Shown here piece after piece: positions 1 through 12,300 of a stretch of DNA of 64,000 nucleotides. The position numbers were made by a program, and so were the translations under genes. The stretch's first letter is position 1; the number at the start of each line of letters is the position of its first letter. The DNA comes from Struthio camelus. Its lineage: Eukaryota; Chordata; Aves; Struthioniformes; Struthionidae. Below the pieces are notes generated by a model, which did not search any database, had not been told where the DNA came from, and saw only the letters and a program-made list of their open reading frames with translations. Location of the stretch: the NCBI RefSeq assembly GCF_040807025.1, contig NC_090952.1:5844001-5908000 (forward strand), written 5' to 3'.

Positions 1-3000
1 GGGGCTGAAACCACTCCGCCAAGCCCCAAACCACTGCGTTGGGGCTGAAACCACTCTGCCAGGGCCAAAACCACTCCGCTGACATTAAAACCACTGCACC
101 AAGCCTAAAACCACTCCATCGGGGCTGAAACCACTCCGCCGAGCCGAAAACCACTGCGTCGGGGCTGAAAGCACTCCATCAAGCCTGAAACCACCCCGTC
201 GGGGCTGAAACCACTCTGCCGAGCCTAAAACAACTCTGTCAGGGCCAAAATCACTCCGCCGAGCCTAAAACCACTGCGTCAGGGCCAAAACCACTCTGCC
301 GAGCCTAAAACCACTCCGTCGGGGCTGAAACCACTGTGCTGGGGCAGAAATTGCTCCGTCAGGCTTAAAAGCACTGTGTCAGGCCGAAAACCACTGCGTC
401 GGGGCGGAAACCACTCCGCCGACATTAAGACCACTACGCCAAGCCAAAACCACTGCGTCGGGGCTGAAAGCACTCCGCCGAGCCTAAAACCACTGCGTCG
501 GGGCCGAAACCACTCCGCCGAGCCTGAAACCACCCCGTCGGGGCCGAAATCACTCTGCCGAGCCTAAAACAACTCCATCGGGGCCAAAATCACTCCGCCG
601 AGCCTAAAACCACTGCGTTGGGGCTGAAACCACTCCGCCGACATTAAGACCACTGCGCCAAGCCTAAAACCACTCCGCCGATCCTGAAACCACTCCGTCG
701 GGGCCGAAACCACTCCGCCAAGCCTAAAACCACTGCGTCGGGACTGAAACCACTCCGCTGGGGCCGAAACCACTCCACCGGGGCTGAAACCACTCCACTG
801 GGTCTGAAACCACTCCGCCAGCGCCAAAACCACTCTGTCGGGGCCGAAACCACTCCGCCGGCCTTAAAACAACTCCGTCGGGGCCGAAACCAATCCGCCG
901 GGGCCGAAAACACTCCGCCGAGCCTGAAACCACTCCGCCGAGCCTGAAACCACTCCGCCAAACCTGAAACCACTTCGCCGAGCCTGAAACCACTCCGTCG
1001 GGGCTGAAACCACTCCGCTGGGGCTGAAACCACTCCGCCAAGCCTAAAACCACTCCGTTGGGGCCGAAACCACGCCGCTGGGGCTGAAACCAGTCCGTCG
1101 GAGCTGAAACCAGTCCACCAAGCCCAAAACCACTGCGCCGGGGCGGAAACCGCTCCGTTAGGGCACAACCACTGCGTTGGGGCTGAAACCACTCCGTCGG
1201 GGCTGAAACCACTCCGCCAAGTCCAAAACCACTACAAGAGGCCGAAAACCACTCTGTCGGGGCCGAAACCACTCTGCCAAGCATAAAACCACTCCGTCGG
1301 GGCTGAAACCACTCCGCTGGGGCTGAAACCTCTGCGTTGGGGCTGAAACCAGTCTGTTGGGCCTAAAACCACTCCGCCGAGCCTGAAAACACTGCATCAG
1401 GGCTGAAACCAATCCGTCAGGGTCAAAACCACTGCTTTGGGGCTGAAACCACTCCGCCAAGCCCCAAACCACTGCGTTGGGGCTGAAACCACTCTGCCAG
1501 GGCCAAAACCACTCCGCTGACATTAAAACCACTGCACCAAGCCTAAAACCACTCCATCGGGGCTGAAACCACTCCGCCGAGCCGAAAACCACTGCGTCGG
1601 GGCTGAAAGCACTCCATCAAGCCTGAAACCACCCCGTCGGGGCTGAAACCACTCTGCCGAGCCTAAAACAACTCTGTCAGGGCCAAAATCACTCCGCCGA
1701 GCCTAAAACCACTGCGTCAGGGCCAAAACCACTCTGCCGAGCCTAAAACCACTCCGTCGGGGCTGAAACCACTGTGCTGGGGCAGAAATTGCTCCGTCAG
1801 GCTTAAAAGCACTGTGTCAGGCCGAAAACCACTGCGTCGGGGCGGAAACCACTCCGCCGACATTAAGACCACTACGCCAAGCCAAAACCACTGCGTCGGG
1901 GCTGAAAGCACTCCGCCGAGCCTAAAACCACTGCGTCGGGGCCGAAACCACTCCGCCGAGCCTGAAACCACCCCGTCGGGGCCGAAATCACTCTGCCGAG
2001 CCTAAAACAACTCCATCGGGGCCAAAATCACTCCGCCGAGCCTAAAACCACTGCGTTGGGGCTGAAACCACTCCGCCGACATTAAGACCACTGCGCCAAG
2101 CCTAAAACCACTCCGCCGATCCTGAAACCACTCCGTCGGGGCCGAAACCACTCCGCCAAGCCTAAAACCACTGCGTCGGGACTGAAACCACTCCGCTGGG
2201 GCCGAAACCACTCCACCGGGGCTGAAACCACTCCACTGGGTCTGAAACCACTCCGCCAGCGCCAAAACCACTCTGTCGGGGCCGAAACCACTCCGCCGGC
2301 CTTAAAACAACTCCGTCGGGGCCGAAACCAATCCGCCGGGGCCGAAAACACTCCGCCGAGCCTGAAACCACTCCGCCGAGCCTGAAACCACTCCGCCAAA
2401 CCTGAAACCACTTCGCCGAGCCTGAAACCACTCCGTCGGGGCTGAAACCACTCCGCTGGGGCTGAAACCACTCCGCCAAGCCTAAAACCACTCCGTTGGG
2501 GCCGAAACCACGCCGCTGGGGCTGAAACCAGTCCGTCGGAGCTGAAACCAGTCCACCAAGCCCAAAACCACTGCGCCGGGGCGGAAACCGCTCCGTTAGG
2601 GCACAACCACTGCGTTGGGGCTGAAACCACTCCGTCGGGGCTGAAACCACTCCGCCAAGTCCAAAACCACTACAAGAGGCCGAAAACCACTCTGTCGGGG
2701 CCGAAACCACTCTGCCAAGCATAAAACCACTCCGTCGGGGATGAAACCACTCCGCTGGGGCTGAAACCTCTGCGTTGGGGCTGAAACCAGTCTGTCGGGC
2801 CTAAAACCACTCCGCCGAGCCTGAAAACACTGCATCAGGGCTGAAACCAATCCGTCAGGGTCAAAACCACTGCTTTGGGGCTGAAACCACTCCGCCAAGC
2901 CCCAAACCACTGCGTTGGGGCTGAAACCACTCCGCCAGGGCCAAAACCACTCCGCTGACATTAAAACCACTGCACCAAGCCTAAAACCACTCCATCGGGG

Positions 3001-6000
3001 CTGAAACCACTCCGCCGAGCCGAAAACCACTGCGTCGGGGCTGAAAGCACTCCATCAAGCCTGAAACCACCCCGTCGGGGCTGAAACCACTCCGCCGAGC
3101 CTAAAACAACTCTGTCAGGGCCAAAATCACTCCGCCGAGCCTAAAACCACTGCGTCAGGGCCAAAACCACTCTGCCGAGCCTAAAACCACTCCGTCGGGG
3201 CTGAAACCACTGTGCTGGGGCAGAAATTGCTCCGTCAGGCTTAAAAGCACTGTGTCAGGCCGAAAACCACTGCGTCGGGGCGGAAACCACTCCGCCGACA
3301 TTAAGACCACTACGCCAAGCCAAAACCACTGCGTCGGGGCTGAAAGCACTCCGCCGAGCCGAAAACCACTGCGTCGGGGCCCAAACCACTCCGCCGAGCC
3401 TGAAACCACCCCGTCGGGGCCGAAATCACTCTGCCGAGCCTAAAACAACTCCATCGGGGCCAAAATCACTCCGCCGAGCCTAAAACCACTGCGTCGGGGC
3501 TGAAACCACTCCGCCGACATTAAGACCACTGCGCCAAGCCTAAAACCACTCCGCCGATCCTGAAACCACTCCGTCGGGGCCGAAACCACTCCGCCAAGCC
3601 TAAAACCACTGCGTCGGGACTGAAACCACTCCGCTGGGGCCGAAACCACTCCACCGGGGCTGAAACCACTCCACTGGGTCTGAAACCACTCCGCCAGCGC
3701 CAAAACCACTCTGTCGGGGCCGAAACCACTCCGCCGGCCTTAAAACAACTCCGTCGGGGCCGAAACCAATCCGCCGGGGCCGAAAACACTCCGCCGAGCC
3801 TGAAACCACTCCGCCGAGCCTGAAACCACTCCGCCAAACCTGAAACCACTTCGCCGAGCCTGAAACCACTCCGTCGGGGCTGAAACCACTCCGCTGGGGC
3901 TGAAACCACTCCGCCAAGCCTAAAACCACTCCGTTGGGGCCGAAACCACGCCGCTGGGGCTGAAACCAGTCCGTCGGAGCTGAAACCAGTCCACCAAGCC
4001 CAAAACCACTGCGCCGGGGCGGAAACCGCTCCGTTAGGGCACAACCACTGCGTTGGGGCTGAAACCACTCCGTCGGGGCTGAAACCACTCCGCCAAGTCC
4101 AAAACCACTACAAGAGGCCGAAAACCACTCTGTCGGGGCCGAAACCACTCTGCCAAGCATAAAACCACTCCGTCGGGGATGAAACCACTCCGCTGGGGCT
4201 GAAACCTCTGCGTTGGGGCTGAAACCAGTCTGTTGGGCCTAAAACCACTCCGCCGAGCCTGAAAACACTGCATCAGGGCTGAAACCAATCCGTCAGGGTC
4301 AAAACCACTGCTTTGGGGCTGAAACCACTCCACCAAGCCCCAAACCACTGCGTTGGGGCTGAAACCACTCCGCCAGGGCCAAAACCACTCCGCTGACATT
4401 AAAACCACTGCACCAAGCCTAAAACCACTCCATCGGGGCTGAAACCACTCCGCCGAGCCGAAAACCACTGCGTCGGGGCTGAAAGCACTCCATCAAGCCT
4501 GAAACCACCCCGTCGGGGCTGAAACCACTCCGCCGAGCCTAAAACAACTCTGTCAGGGCCAAAATCACTCCGCCGAGCCTAAAACCACTGCGTCAGGGCC
4601 AAAACCACTCTGCCGAGCCTAAAACCACTCCGTCGGGGCTGAAACCACTGTGCTGGGGCAGAAATTGCTCCGTCAGGCTTAAAAGCACTGTGTCAGGCCG
4701 AAAACCACTGCGTCGGGGCGGAAACCACTCCGCCGACATTAAGACCACTACGCCAAGCCAAAACCACTGCGTCGGGGCTGAAACCACTCCGCCGAGCCTA
4801 AAACCACTGCGTCGGGGCCCAAACCACTCCGCCGAGCCTGAAACCACCCCGTCGGGGCCGAAATCACTCTGCCGAGCCTAAAACAACTCCATCGGGGCCA
4901 AAATCACTCCGCCGAGCCTAAAACCACTGCGTCGGGGCTGAAACCACTCCGCCGACATTAAGACCACTGCGCCAAGCCTAAAACCACTCCGCCGATCCTG
5001 AAACCACTCCGTCGGGGCCGAAACCACTCCGCCAAGCCTAAAACCACTGCGTCGGGACTGAAACCACTCCGCTGGGGCCGAAACCACTCCACCGGGGCTG
5101 AAACCACTCCACTGGGTCTGAAACCACTCCGCCAGCGCCAAAACCACTCTGTCGGGGCCGAAACCACTCCGCCGGCCTTAAAACAACTCCGTCGGGGCCG
5201 AAACCAATCCGCCGGGGCCGAAAACACTCCGCCGAGCCTGAAACCACTCCGCCGAGCCTGAAACCACTCCGCCAAACCTGAAACCACTTCGCCGAGCCTG
5301 AAACCACTCCGTCGGGGCTGAAACCACTCCGCTGGGGCTGAAACCACTCCGCCAAGCCTAAAACCACTCCGTTGGGGCCGAAACCACGCCGCTGGGGCTG
5401 AAACCAGTCCGTCGGAGCTGAAACCAGTCCACCAAGCCCAAAACCACTGCGCCGGGGCGGAAACCGCTCCGTTAGGGCACAACCACTGCGTTGGGGCTGA
5501 AACCACTCCGTCGGGGCTGAAACCACTCCGCCAAGTCCAAAACCACTACAAGAGGCCGAAAACCACTCTGTCGGGGCCGAAACCACTCTGCCAAGCATAA
5601 AACCACTCCGTCGGGGATGAAACCACTCCGCTGGGGCTGAAACCTCTGCGTTGGGGCTGAAACCACTCCGTCGGGGCTGAAACCACTCCGCCAAGTCCAA
5701 AACCACTACAAGAGGCCGAAAACCACTCTGTCGGGGCCGAAACCACTCTGCCAAGCATAAAACCACTCCGTCGGGGATGAAACCACTCCGCTGGGGCTGA
5801 AACCTCTGCGTTGGGGCTGAAACCAGTCTGTCGGGCCTAAAACCACTCCGCCGAGCCTGAAAACACTGCATCAGGGCTGAAACCAATCCGTCAGGGTCAA
5901 AACCACTGCTTTGGGGCTGAAACCACTCCGCCAAGCCCCAAACCACTGCGTTGGGGCTGAAACCACTCCGCCAGGGCCAAAACCACTCCGCTGACATTAA

Positions 6001-9000
6001 AACCACTGCACCAAGCCTAAAACCACTCCATCGGGGCTGAAACCACTCCGCCGAGCCGAAAACCACTGCGTCGGGGCTGAAAGCACTCCATCAAGCCTGA
6101 AACCACCCCGTCGGGGCTGAAACCACTCCGCCGAGCCTAAAACAACTCTGTCAGGGCCAAAATCACTCCGCCGAGCCTAAAACCACTGCGTCAGGGCCAA
6201 AACCACTCTGCCGAGCCTAAAACCACTCCGTCGGGGCTGAAACCACTGTGCTGGGGCAGAAATTGCTCCGTCAGGCTTAAAAGCACTGTGTCAGGCCGAA
6301 AACCACTGCGTCGGGGCGGAAACCACTCCGCCGACATTAAGACCACTACGCCAAGCCAAAACCACTGCGTCGGGGCTGAAAGCACTCCGCCGAGCCTAAA
6401 ACCACTGCGTCGGGGCCGAAACCACTCCGCCGAGCCTGAAACCACCCCGTCGGGGCCGAAATCACTCTGCCGAGCCTAAAACAACTCCATCGGGGCCAAA
6501 ATCACTCCGCCGAGCCTAAAACCACTGCGTTGGGGCTGAAACCACTCCGCCGACATTAAGACCACTGCGCCAAGCCTAAAACCACTCCGCCGATCCTGAA
6601 ACCACTCCGTCGGTGCCGAAACCACTCCGCCAAGCCTAAAACCACTGCGTCGGGACTGAAACCACTCCGCTGGGGCCGAAACCACTCCACCGGGGCTGAA
6701 ACCACTCCACTGGGTCTGAAACCACTCCGCCAGCGCCAAAACCACTCTGTCGGGGCCGAAACCACTCCGCCGGCCTTAAAACAACTCCGTCGGGGCCGAA
6801 ACCAATCCGCCGGGGCCGAAAACACTCCGCCGAGCCTGAAACCACTCCGCCGAGCCTGAAACCACTCCGCCAAACCTGAAACCACTTCGCCGAGCCTGAA
6901 ACCACTCCGTCGGGGCTGAAACCACTCCGCTGGGGCTGAAACCACTCCGCCAAGCCTAAAACCACTCCGTTGGGGCCGAAACCACGCCGCTGGGGCTGAA
7001 ACCAGTCCGTCGGAGCTGAAACCAGTCCACCAAGCCCAAAACCACTGCGCCGGGGCGGAAACCGCTCCGTTAGGGCACAACCACTGCGTTGGGGCTGAAA
7101 CCACTCCGTCGGGGCTGAAACCACTCCGCCAAGTCCAAAACCACTACAAGAGGCCGAAAACCACTCTGTCGGGGCCGAAACCACTCTGCCAAGCATAAAA
7201 CCACTCCGTCGGGGATGAAACCACTCCGCTGGGGCTGAAACCTCTGCGTTGGGGCTGAAACCAGTCTGTCGGGCCTAAAACCACTCCGCCGAGCCTGAAA
7301 ACACTGCATCAGGGCTGAAACCAATCCGTCAGGGTCAAAACCACTGCTTTGGGGCTGAAACCACTCCGCCAAGCCCCAAACCACTGCGTTGGGGCTGAAA
7401 CCACTCCGCCAGGGCCAAAACCACTCCGCTGACATTAAAACCACTGCACCAAGCCTAAAACCACTCCATCGGGGCTGAAACCACTCCGCCGAGCCGAAAA
7501 CCACTGCGTCGGGGCTGAAAGCACTCCATCAAGCCTGAAACCACCCCGTCGGGGCTGAAACCACTCCGCCGAGCCTAAAACAACTCTGTCAGGGCCAAAA
7601 TCACTCCGCCGAGCCTAAAACCACTGCGTCAGGGCCAAAACCACTCTGCCGAGCCTAAAACCACTCCGTCGGGGCTGAAACCACTGTGCTGGGGCAGAAA
7701 TTGCTCCGTCAGGCTTAAAAGCACTGTGTCAGGCCGAAAACCACTGCGTCGGGGCGGAAACCACTCCGCCGACATTAAGACCACTACGCCAAGCCAAAAC
7801 CACTGCGTCGGGGCTGAAAGCACTCCGCCGAGCCTAAAACCACTGCGTCGGGGCCCAAACCACTCCGCCGAGCCTGAAACCACCCCGTCGGGGCCGAAAT
7901 CACTCTGCCGAGCCTAAAACAACTCCATCGGGGCCAAAATCACTCCGCCGAGCCTAAAACCACTGCGTCGGGGCTGAAACCACTCCGCCGACATTAAGAC
8001 CACTGCGCCAAGCCTAAAACCACTCCGCCGATCCTGAAACCACTCCGTCGGGGCCGAAACCACTCCGCCAAGCCTAAAACCACTGCGTCGGGACTGAAAC
8101 CACTCCGCTGGGGCCGAAACCACTCCACCGGGGCTGAAACCACTCCACTGGGTCTGAAACCACTCCGCCAGCGCCAAAACCACTCTGTCGGGGCCGAAAC
8201 CACTCCGCCGGCCTTAAAACAACTCCGTCGGGGCCGAAACCAATCCGCCGGGGCCAAAAACACTCCGCCGAGCCTGAAACCACTCCGCCGAGCCTGAAAC
8301 CACTCCGCCAAACCTGAAACCACTTCGCCGAGCCTGAAACCACTCCGTCGGGGCTGAAACCACTCCGCTGGGGCTGAAACCACTCCGCCAAGCCTAAAAC
8401 CACTCCGTTGGGGCCGAAACCACGCCGCTGGGGCTGAAACCAGTCCGTCGGAGCTGAAACCAGTCCACCAAGCCCAAAACCACTGCACCGGGGCGGAAAC
8501 CGCTCCGTTAGGGCACAACCACTGCGTTGGGGCTGAAACCACTCCGTCGGGGCTGAAACCACTCCGCCAAGTCCAAAACCACTACAAGAGGCCGAAAACC
8601 ACTCTGTCGGGGCCGAAACCACTCTGCCAAGCATAAAACCACTCCGTCGGGGCTGAAACCACTCCGCTGGGGCTGAAACCTCTGCGTTGGGGCTGAAACC
8701 AGTCTGTCGGGCCTAAAACCACTCCGCCGAGCCTGAAAACACTGCATCAGGGCTGAAACCAATCCGTCAGGGTCAAAACCACTGCTTTGGGGCTGAAACC
8801 ACTCCGCCAAGCCCCAAACCACTGCGTTGGGGCTGAAACCACTCCGCCAGGACCAAAACCACTCCGCTGACATTAAAACCACTGCACCAAGCCTAAAACC
8901 ACTCCATCGGGGCTGAAACCACTCCGCCGAGCCGAAAACCACTGCGTCGGGGCTGAAAGCACTCCATCAAGCCTGAAACCACCCCGTCGGGGCTGAAACC

Positions 9001-9330
9001 ACTCCGCCGAGCCTAAAACAACTCTGTCAGGGCCAAAATCACTCCGCCGAGCCTAAAACCACTGCGTCAGGGCCAAAACCACTCTGCCGAGCCTAAAACC
9101 ACTCCGTCGGGGCTGAAACCACTGTGCTGGGGCAGAAATTGCTCCGTCAGGCTTAAAAGCACTGTGTCAGGCCGAAAACCACTGCGTCGGGGCGGAAACC
9201 ACTCCGCCGACATTAAGACCACTACGCCAAGCCAAAACCACTGCGTCGGGGCTGAAAGCACTCCGCCGAGCCTAAAACCACTGCGTCGGGGCTGAAACCA
9301 CTCCGCCGAGCCTGAATCCACCCCGTCGGG
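1..9330. repeat. HOR-A: 1,438-bp higher-order repeat units
   Basis: The monomer order repeats every 1,438 bp (about 72 monomers). Units begin at 1, 1439, 2877, 4315, 5913, 7351 and 8789, each opening with GGGGCTGAAACCACTCCGCC or a one-base variant of it, followed by AAGCCCCAAACCACTGCGTT. The fourth unit is 1,598 bp. The unit starting at 8789 matches the others only to about 9,330 and then diverges. Units differ at only a few bases, for example an ATGAAACC/CTGAAACC difference near 2740 and a CTGTTGGGCC/CTGTCGGGCC difference near 2792. This indicates recent amplification by unequal exchange. Confidence 0.93.
5501..5820. repeat. 160-bp tandem duplication inside HOR-A unit 4
   Basis: The eight-monomer block 5501-5660 is repeated at 5661-5820. 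Both begin AACCACTCCGTCGGGGCTGA and contain the distinctive AAGTCCAAAACCACTACAAG segment and the AAGCATAAAACC variant. Other HOR-A units carry this block once, which accounts for the unit length of 1,598 instead of 1,438 bp. Both copies carry GGGGATGAAACC, so the duplication arose after that variant. Confidence 0.92.
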
Positions 9331-12300
9331 CCTAAAACCACTCCGCCAAGCCTAAAACCACTCTGTCGGGGCAGAAGCTACTCCGCTGAGGCTGAAACTA
9401 CTCCGTCGGGCCTGAACCCACTGTGCCAGGACCGAAACGAAGCCGTCGGGGCTGAAACCACCCCGTCGGGGCTGAAACCACTCGGCTGACCTTCAAACCA
9501 CTCCATAAAGCCTAAAACTACTCCGTCGGGGCTGAAACCACTGTGCTGGGGCGGAAACTGCTGCGTCAGGCTGAAAAGCACAGTGTCAGGCCGAAAACCA
9601 CTCCACCAGGGCCAAAACCACTCTGCCGACATTAAGACCACTCCGCCAAGCCTAAAACACCTCTGCCAAGCCTAAAACCACTCCGTCAGGACTAAAACCA
9701 CTCCGCTGAGGCTAAAACCCCTCCGTCAGGGCGGAAACCACTGCGCCGAGCCTAAAACCACTCCATCGGGGTTGAAATCACTCTGCCAAGCCTAAAACCA
9801 CTCCGTCGGGGCCGAAACCACTCCGTTGGGGCCGAAACCACTCCGTCGGGGGGAAATCCACTCCATCAAGCCTAAAACCAGTGCGTCAGGGCTGAAACGA
9901 CTCCGCGAGGGCCAAAACCACTCGGCTGAACTTAAAACCACTCCGTCAGGGCTGAAACCACTCCGCCGAGCCTAAAACAACTCCGTCGGGGCCGAAACCA
10001 CTGTGCCAAGCCTAAAACCACTCCGCCGGGGCTAAAACCACTCCGTCAGGGCCAAAACCACTCCGCAGAGCCTAAAACCACTCCGTCGGGGCTGAAACCA
10101 CTGTGCTGGGGCAGAAATTGCTCCGTCAGGCTTAAAAGCACTGTGTCAGGCCGAAAACCACTGCGTCGGGGCGGAAACCACTCCGCCGACATTAAGACCA
10201 CTACGCCAAGCCAAAACCACTGCGTCGGGGCTGAAAGCACTCCGCCGAGCCTAAAACCACTGCGTCGGGGCCCAAACCACTCCGCCGAGCCTGAAACCAC
10301 CCCGTCGGGGCCGAAATCACTCTGCCGAGCCTAAAACAACTCCGTCAGGGCCAAAATCACTCCGCCGAGCCTGAAACCACTGCGTCGGGGCTGAAACCAC
10401 TCCGCCGAGCCTAAAACCACTCCGTCGGGCCTGAAACCACTGTGCTGGGGCAGAAATTGCTCCGTCAGGCTTAAAAGCACTGTGTCAGGCCGAAAACCAC
10501 TGCGTCGGGGCTGAAAGCACTCCGCCGAGCCGAAAACCACTGCGTCGGGGCCGAAACCACTCCGCCGAGCCTAAAACCACTGCGTCGGGGCTGAAACCAC
10601 TCTGCCGACATTAAGACTGCGGCAAGCCGAAAACCACTGCGTCGGGGCTGAAACCACTCCGCCGAGCCGAAAACCACTGCGTCGGGGCCGAAACCACTCC
10701 GCCAAGCCTGAAACCACCCCATCGGGGCCGAAATCACTCTGCCGAGCCTAAAACAACTCCGTCAGGGCCAAAATCACTCCGCCGAGCCTAAAACCACTGC
10801 GTCGGGACTGAAACCACTCCGCCGAGCCTAAAACCACTCCGTTGGGGCTGAAACCACAGTGCTGGGGCAGAAATTGCTCCGTCAGGCTTAAAAGCACTGC
10901 GGCAAGCCGAAAACCACTGCGTCGGGGCTGAAACCACTCCGCCGAGCCTAAAACCACTCCGTTGGGGCTGAAACCACTCTGCTGGGGCAGAAATTGCTCC
11001 GTCAGGCTTAAAAGCACTGCGGCAAGCCGAAAACCACTGCGTCGGGGCTGAAACCACTCCGCCGAGCCTAAAACCACTACGTCGGGGCTGAAAGCACTCC
11101 GCCGAGCCTAAAACCACTGCGTCGGGGCTGAAACCACTCCGCCGAGCTTAAAACCACTGTGTCGGGGCCGAAACCACTCCGTCAAGCCTGAAACCACCCC
11201 GTCGGGGCCGAAATCACTCTGGCAAGCCTAAAACCACTGTGTCGGGGCTGAAACCACTCCGCCGAGCCGAAAACCACTGCGTCGGGGCCGAAACCACTCT
11301 CGCAAGCCTAAAACCACTGCGTTGGGGCCCAAACCACTCCGCCAGGGCCTAAAACCACCCCATCGGGGCCGAAATCAATCTGCCGAGCCTAAAACCACTG
11401 CGTCGGGGCTGAAACTGCTCCGCCGAGCCTAAAACCACTTCGTCGGGGCTGAAACCAGTGCCTCAGGCCTAAAATCACTGCGTCGGGGCTGAAACCACTC
11501 CATCAAGCCTAAAACCACTGCGTCGGGGCTGAAAACACTGCATCAAGCCTAAAACCACTGCGTCGGGGCCCAAACCACTCCGCCGAGCCGAAAACCACTG
11601 CGTCGGGGCTGAAACCTCTCCGCCGAGCCTAAAACCACTCCGTCGGGGCTGAAACCACTCCGCCGAGCCTAAAACCACCCCGTCGGGGCCGAAATCACTC
11701 TGCCGAGCCTAAAACCACTGCGTCGGGGCTGAAACTGCTCCGCCGAGCCTAAAACCACTTCGTCGGGGCTGAAACCAGTGCCTCAGGCCTAAAATCACTG
11801 CGTCGGGGCTGAAACCACTCCATCAAGCCTAAAACCACTGCGTCGGGGCTGAAAACACTGCATCAAGCCTAAAACCACTGCGTCGGGGCTGAAACCACTC
11901 CGCCGAGCCGAAAACCACTGCGTCGGGGCTGAAACCTCTCCGCCGAGCCTAAAACCACTCCGTCGGGGCTGAAACCACTCCGCCGAGCCTAAAACCACTG
12001 TGCTGGGGCTGAAACCACTCCGCCGAGCCTAAAACCACTGCGTCGGGGCTGAAACCACTCCGCCCGCATTAAGACCACTGCAGCAAGCCTAAAACCACTT
12101 TGCTGGGGCTGAAACCACTCCACCGAGCCTAAAACCACTGCGTCGGGGCTGAAACCACTCTGGCAAGCCTAAAACCACTGCGTCGGGGCCGAAACCACTC
12201 CGCCGAGCCAGAAACCACCCCGTCGGGGCCGAAATCACTCTGCCGAGCCTAAAACCACTTTGCTGGGGCCGAAATCACTCTGCCGAGCCTAAAACCACTG

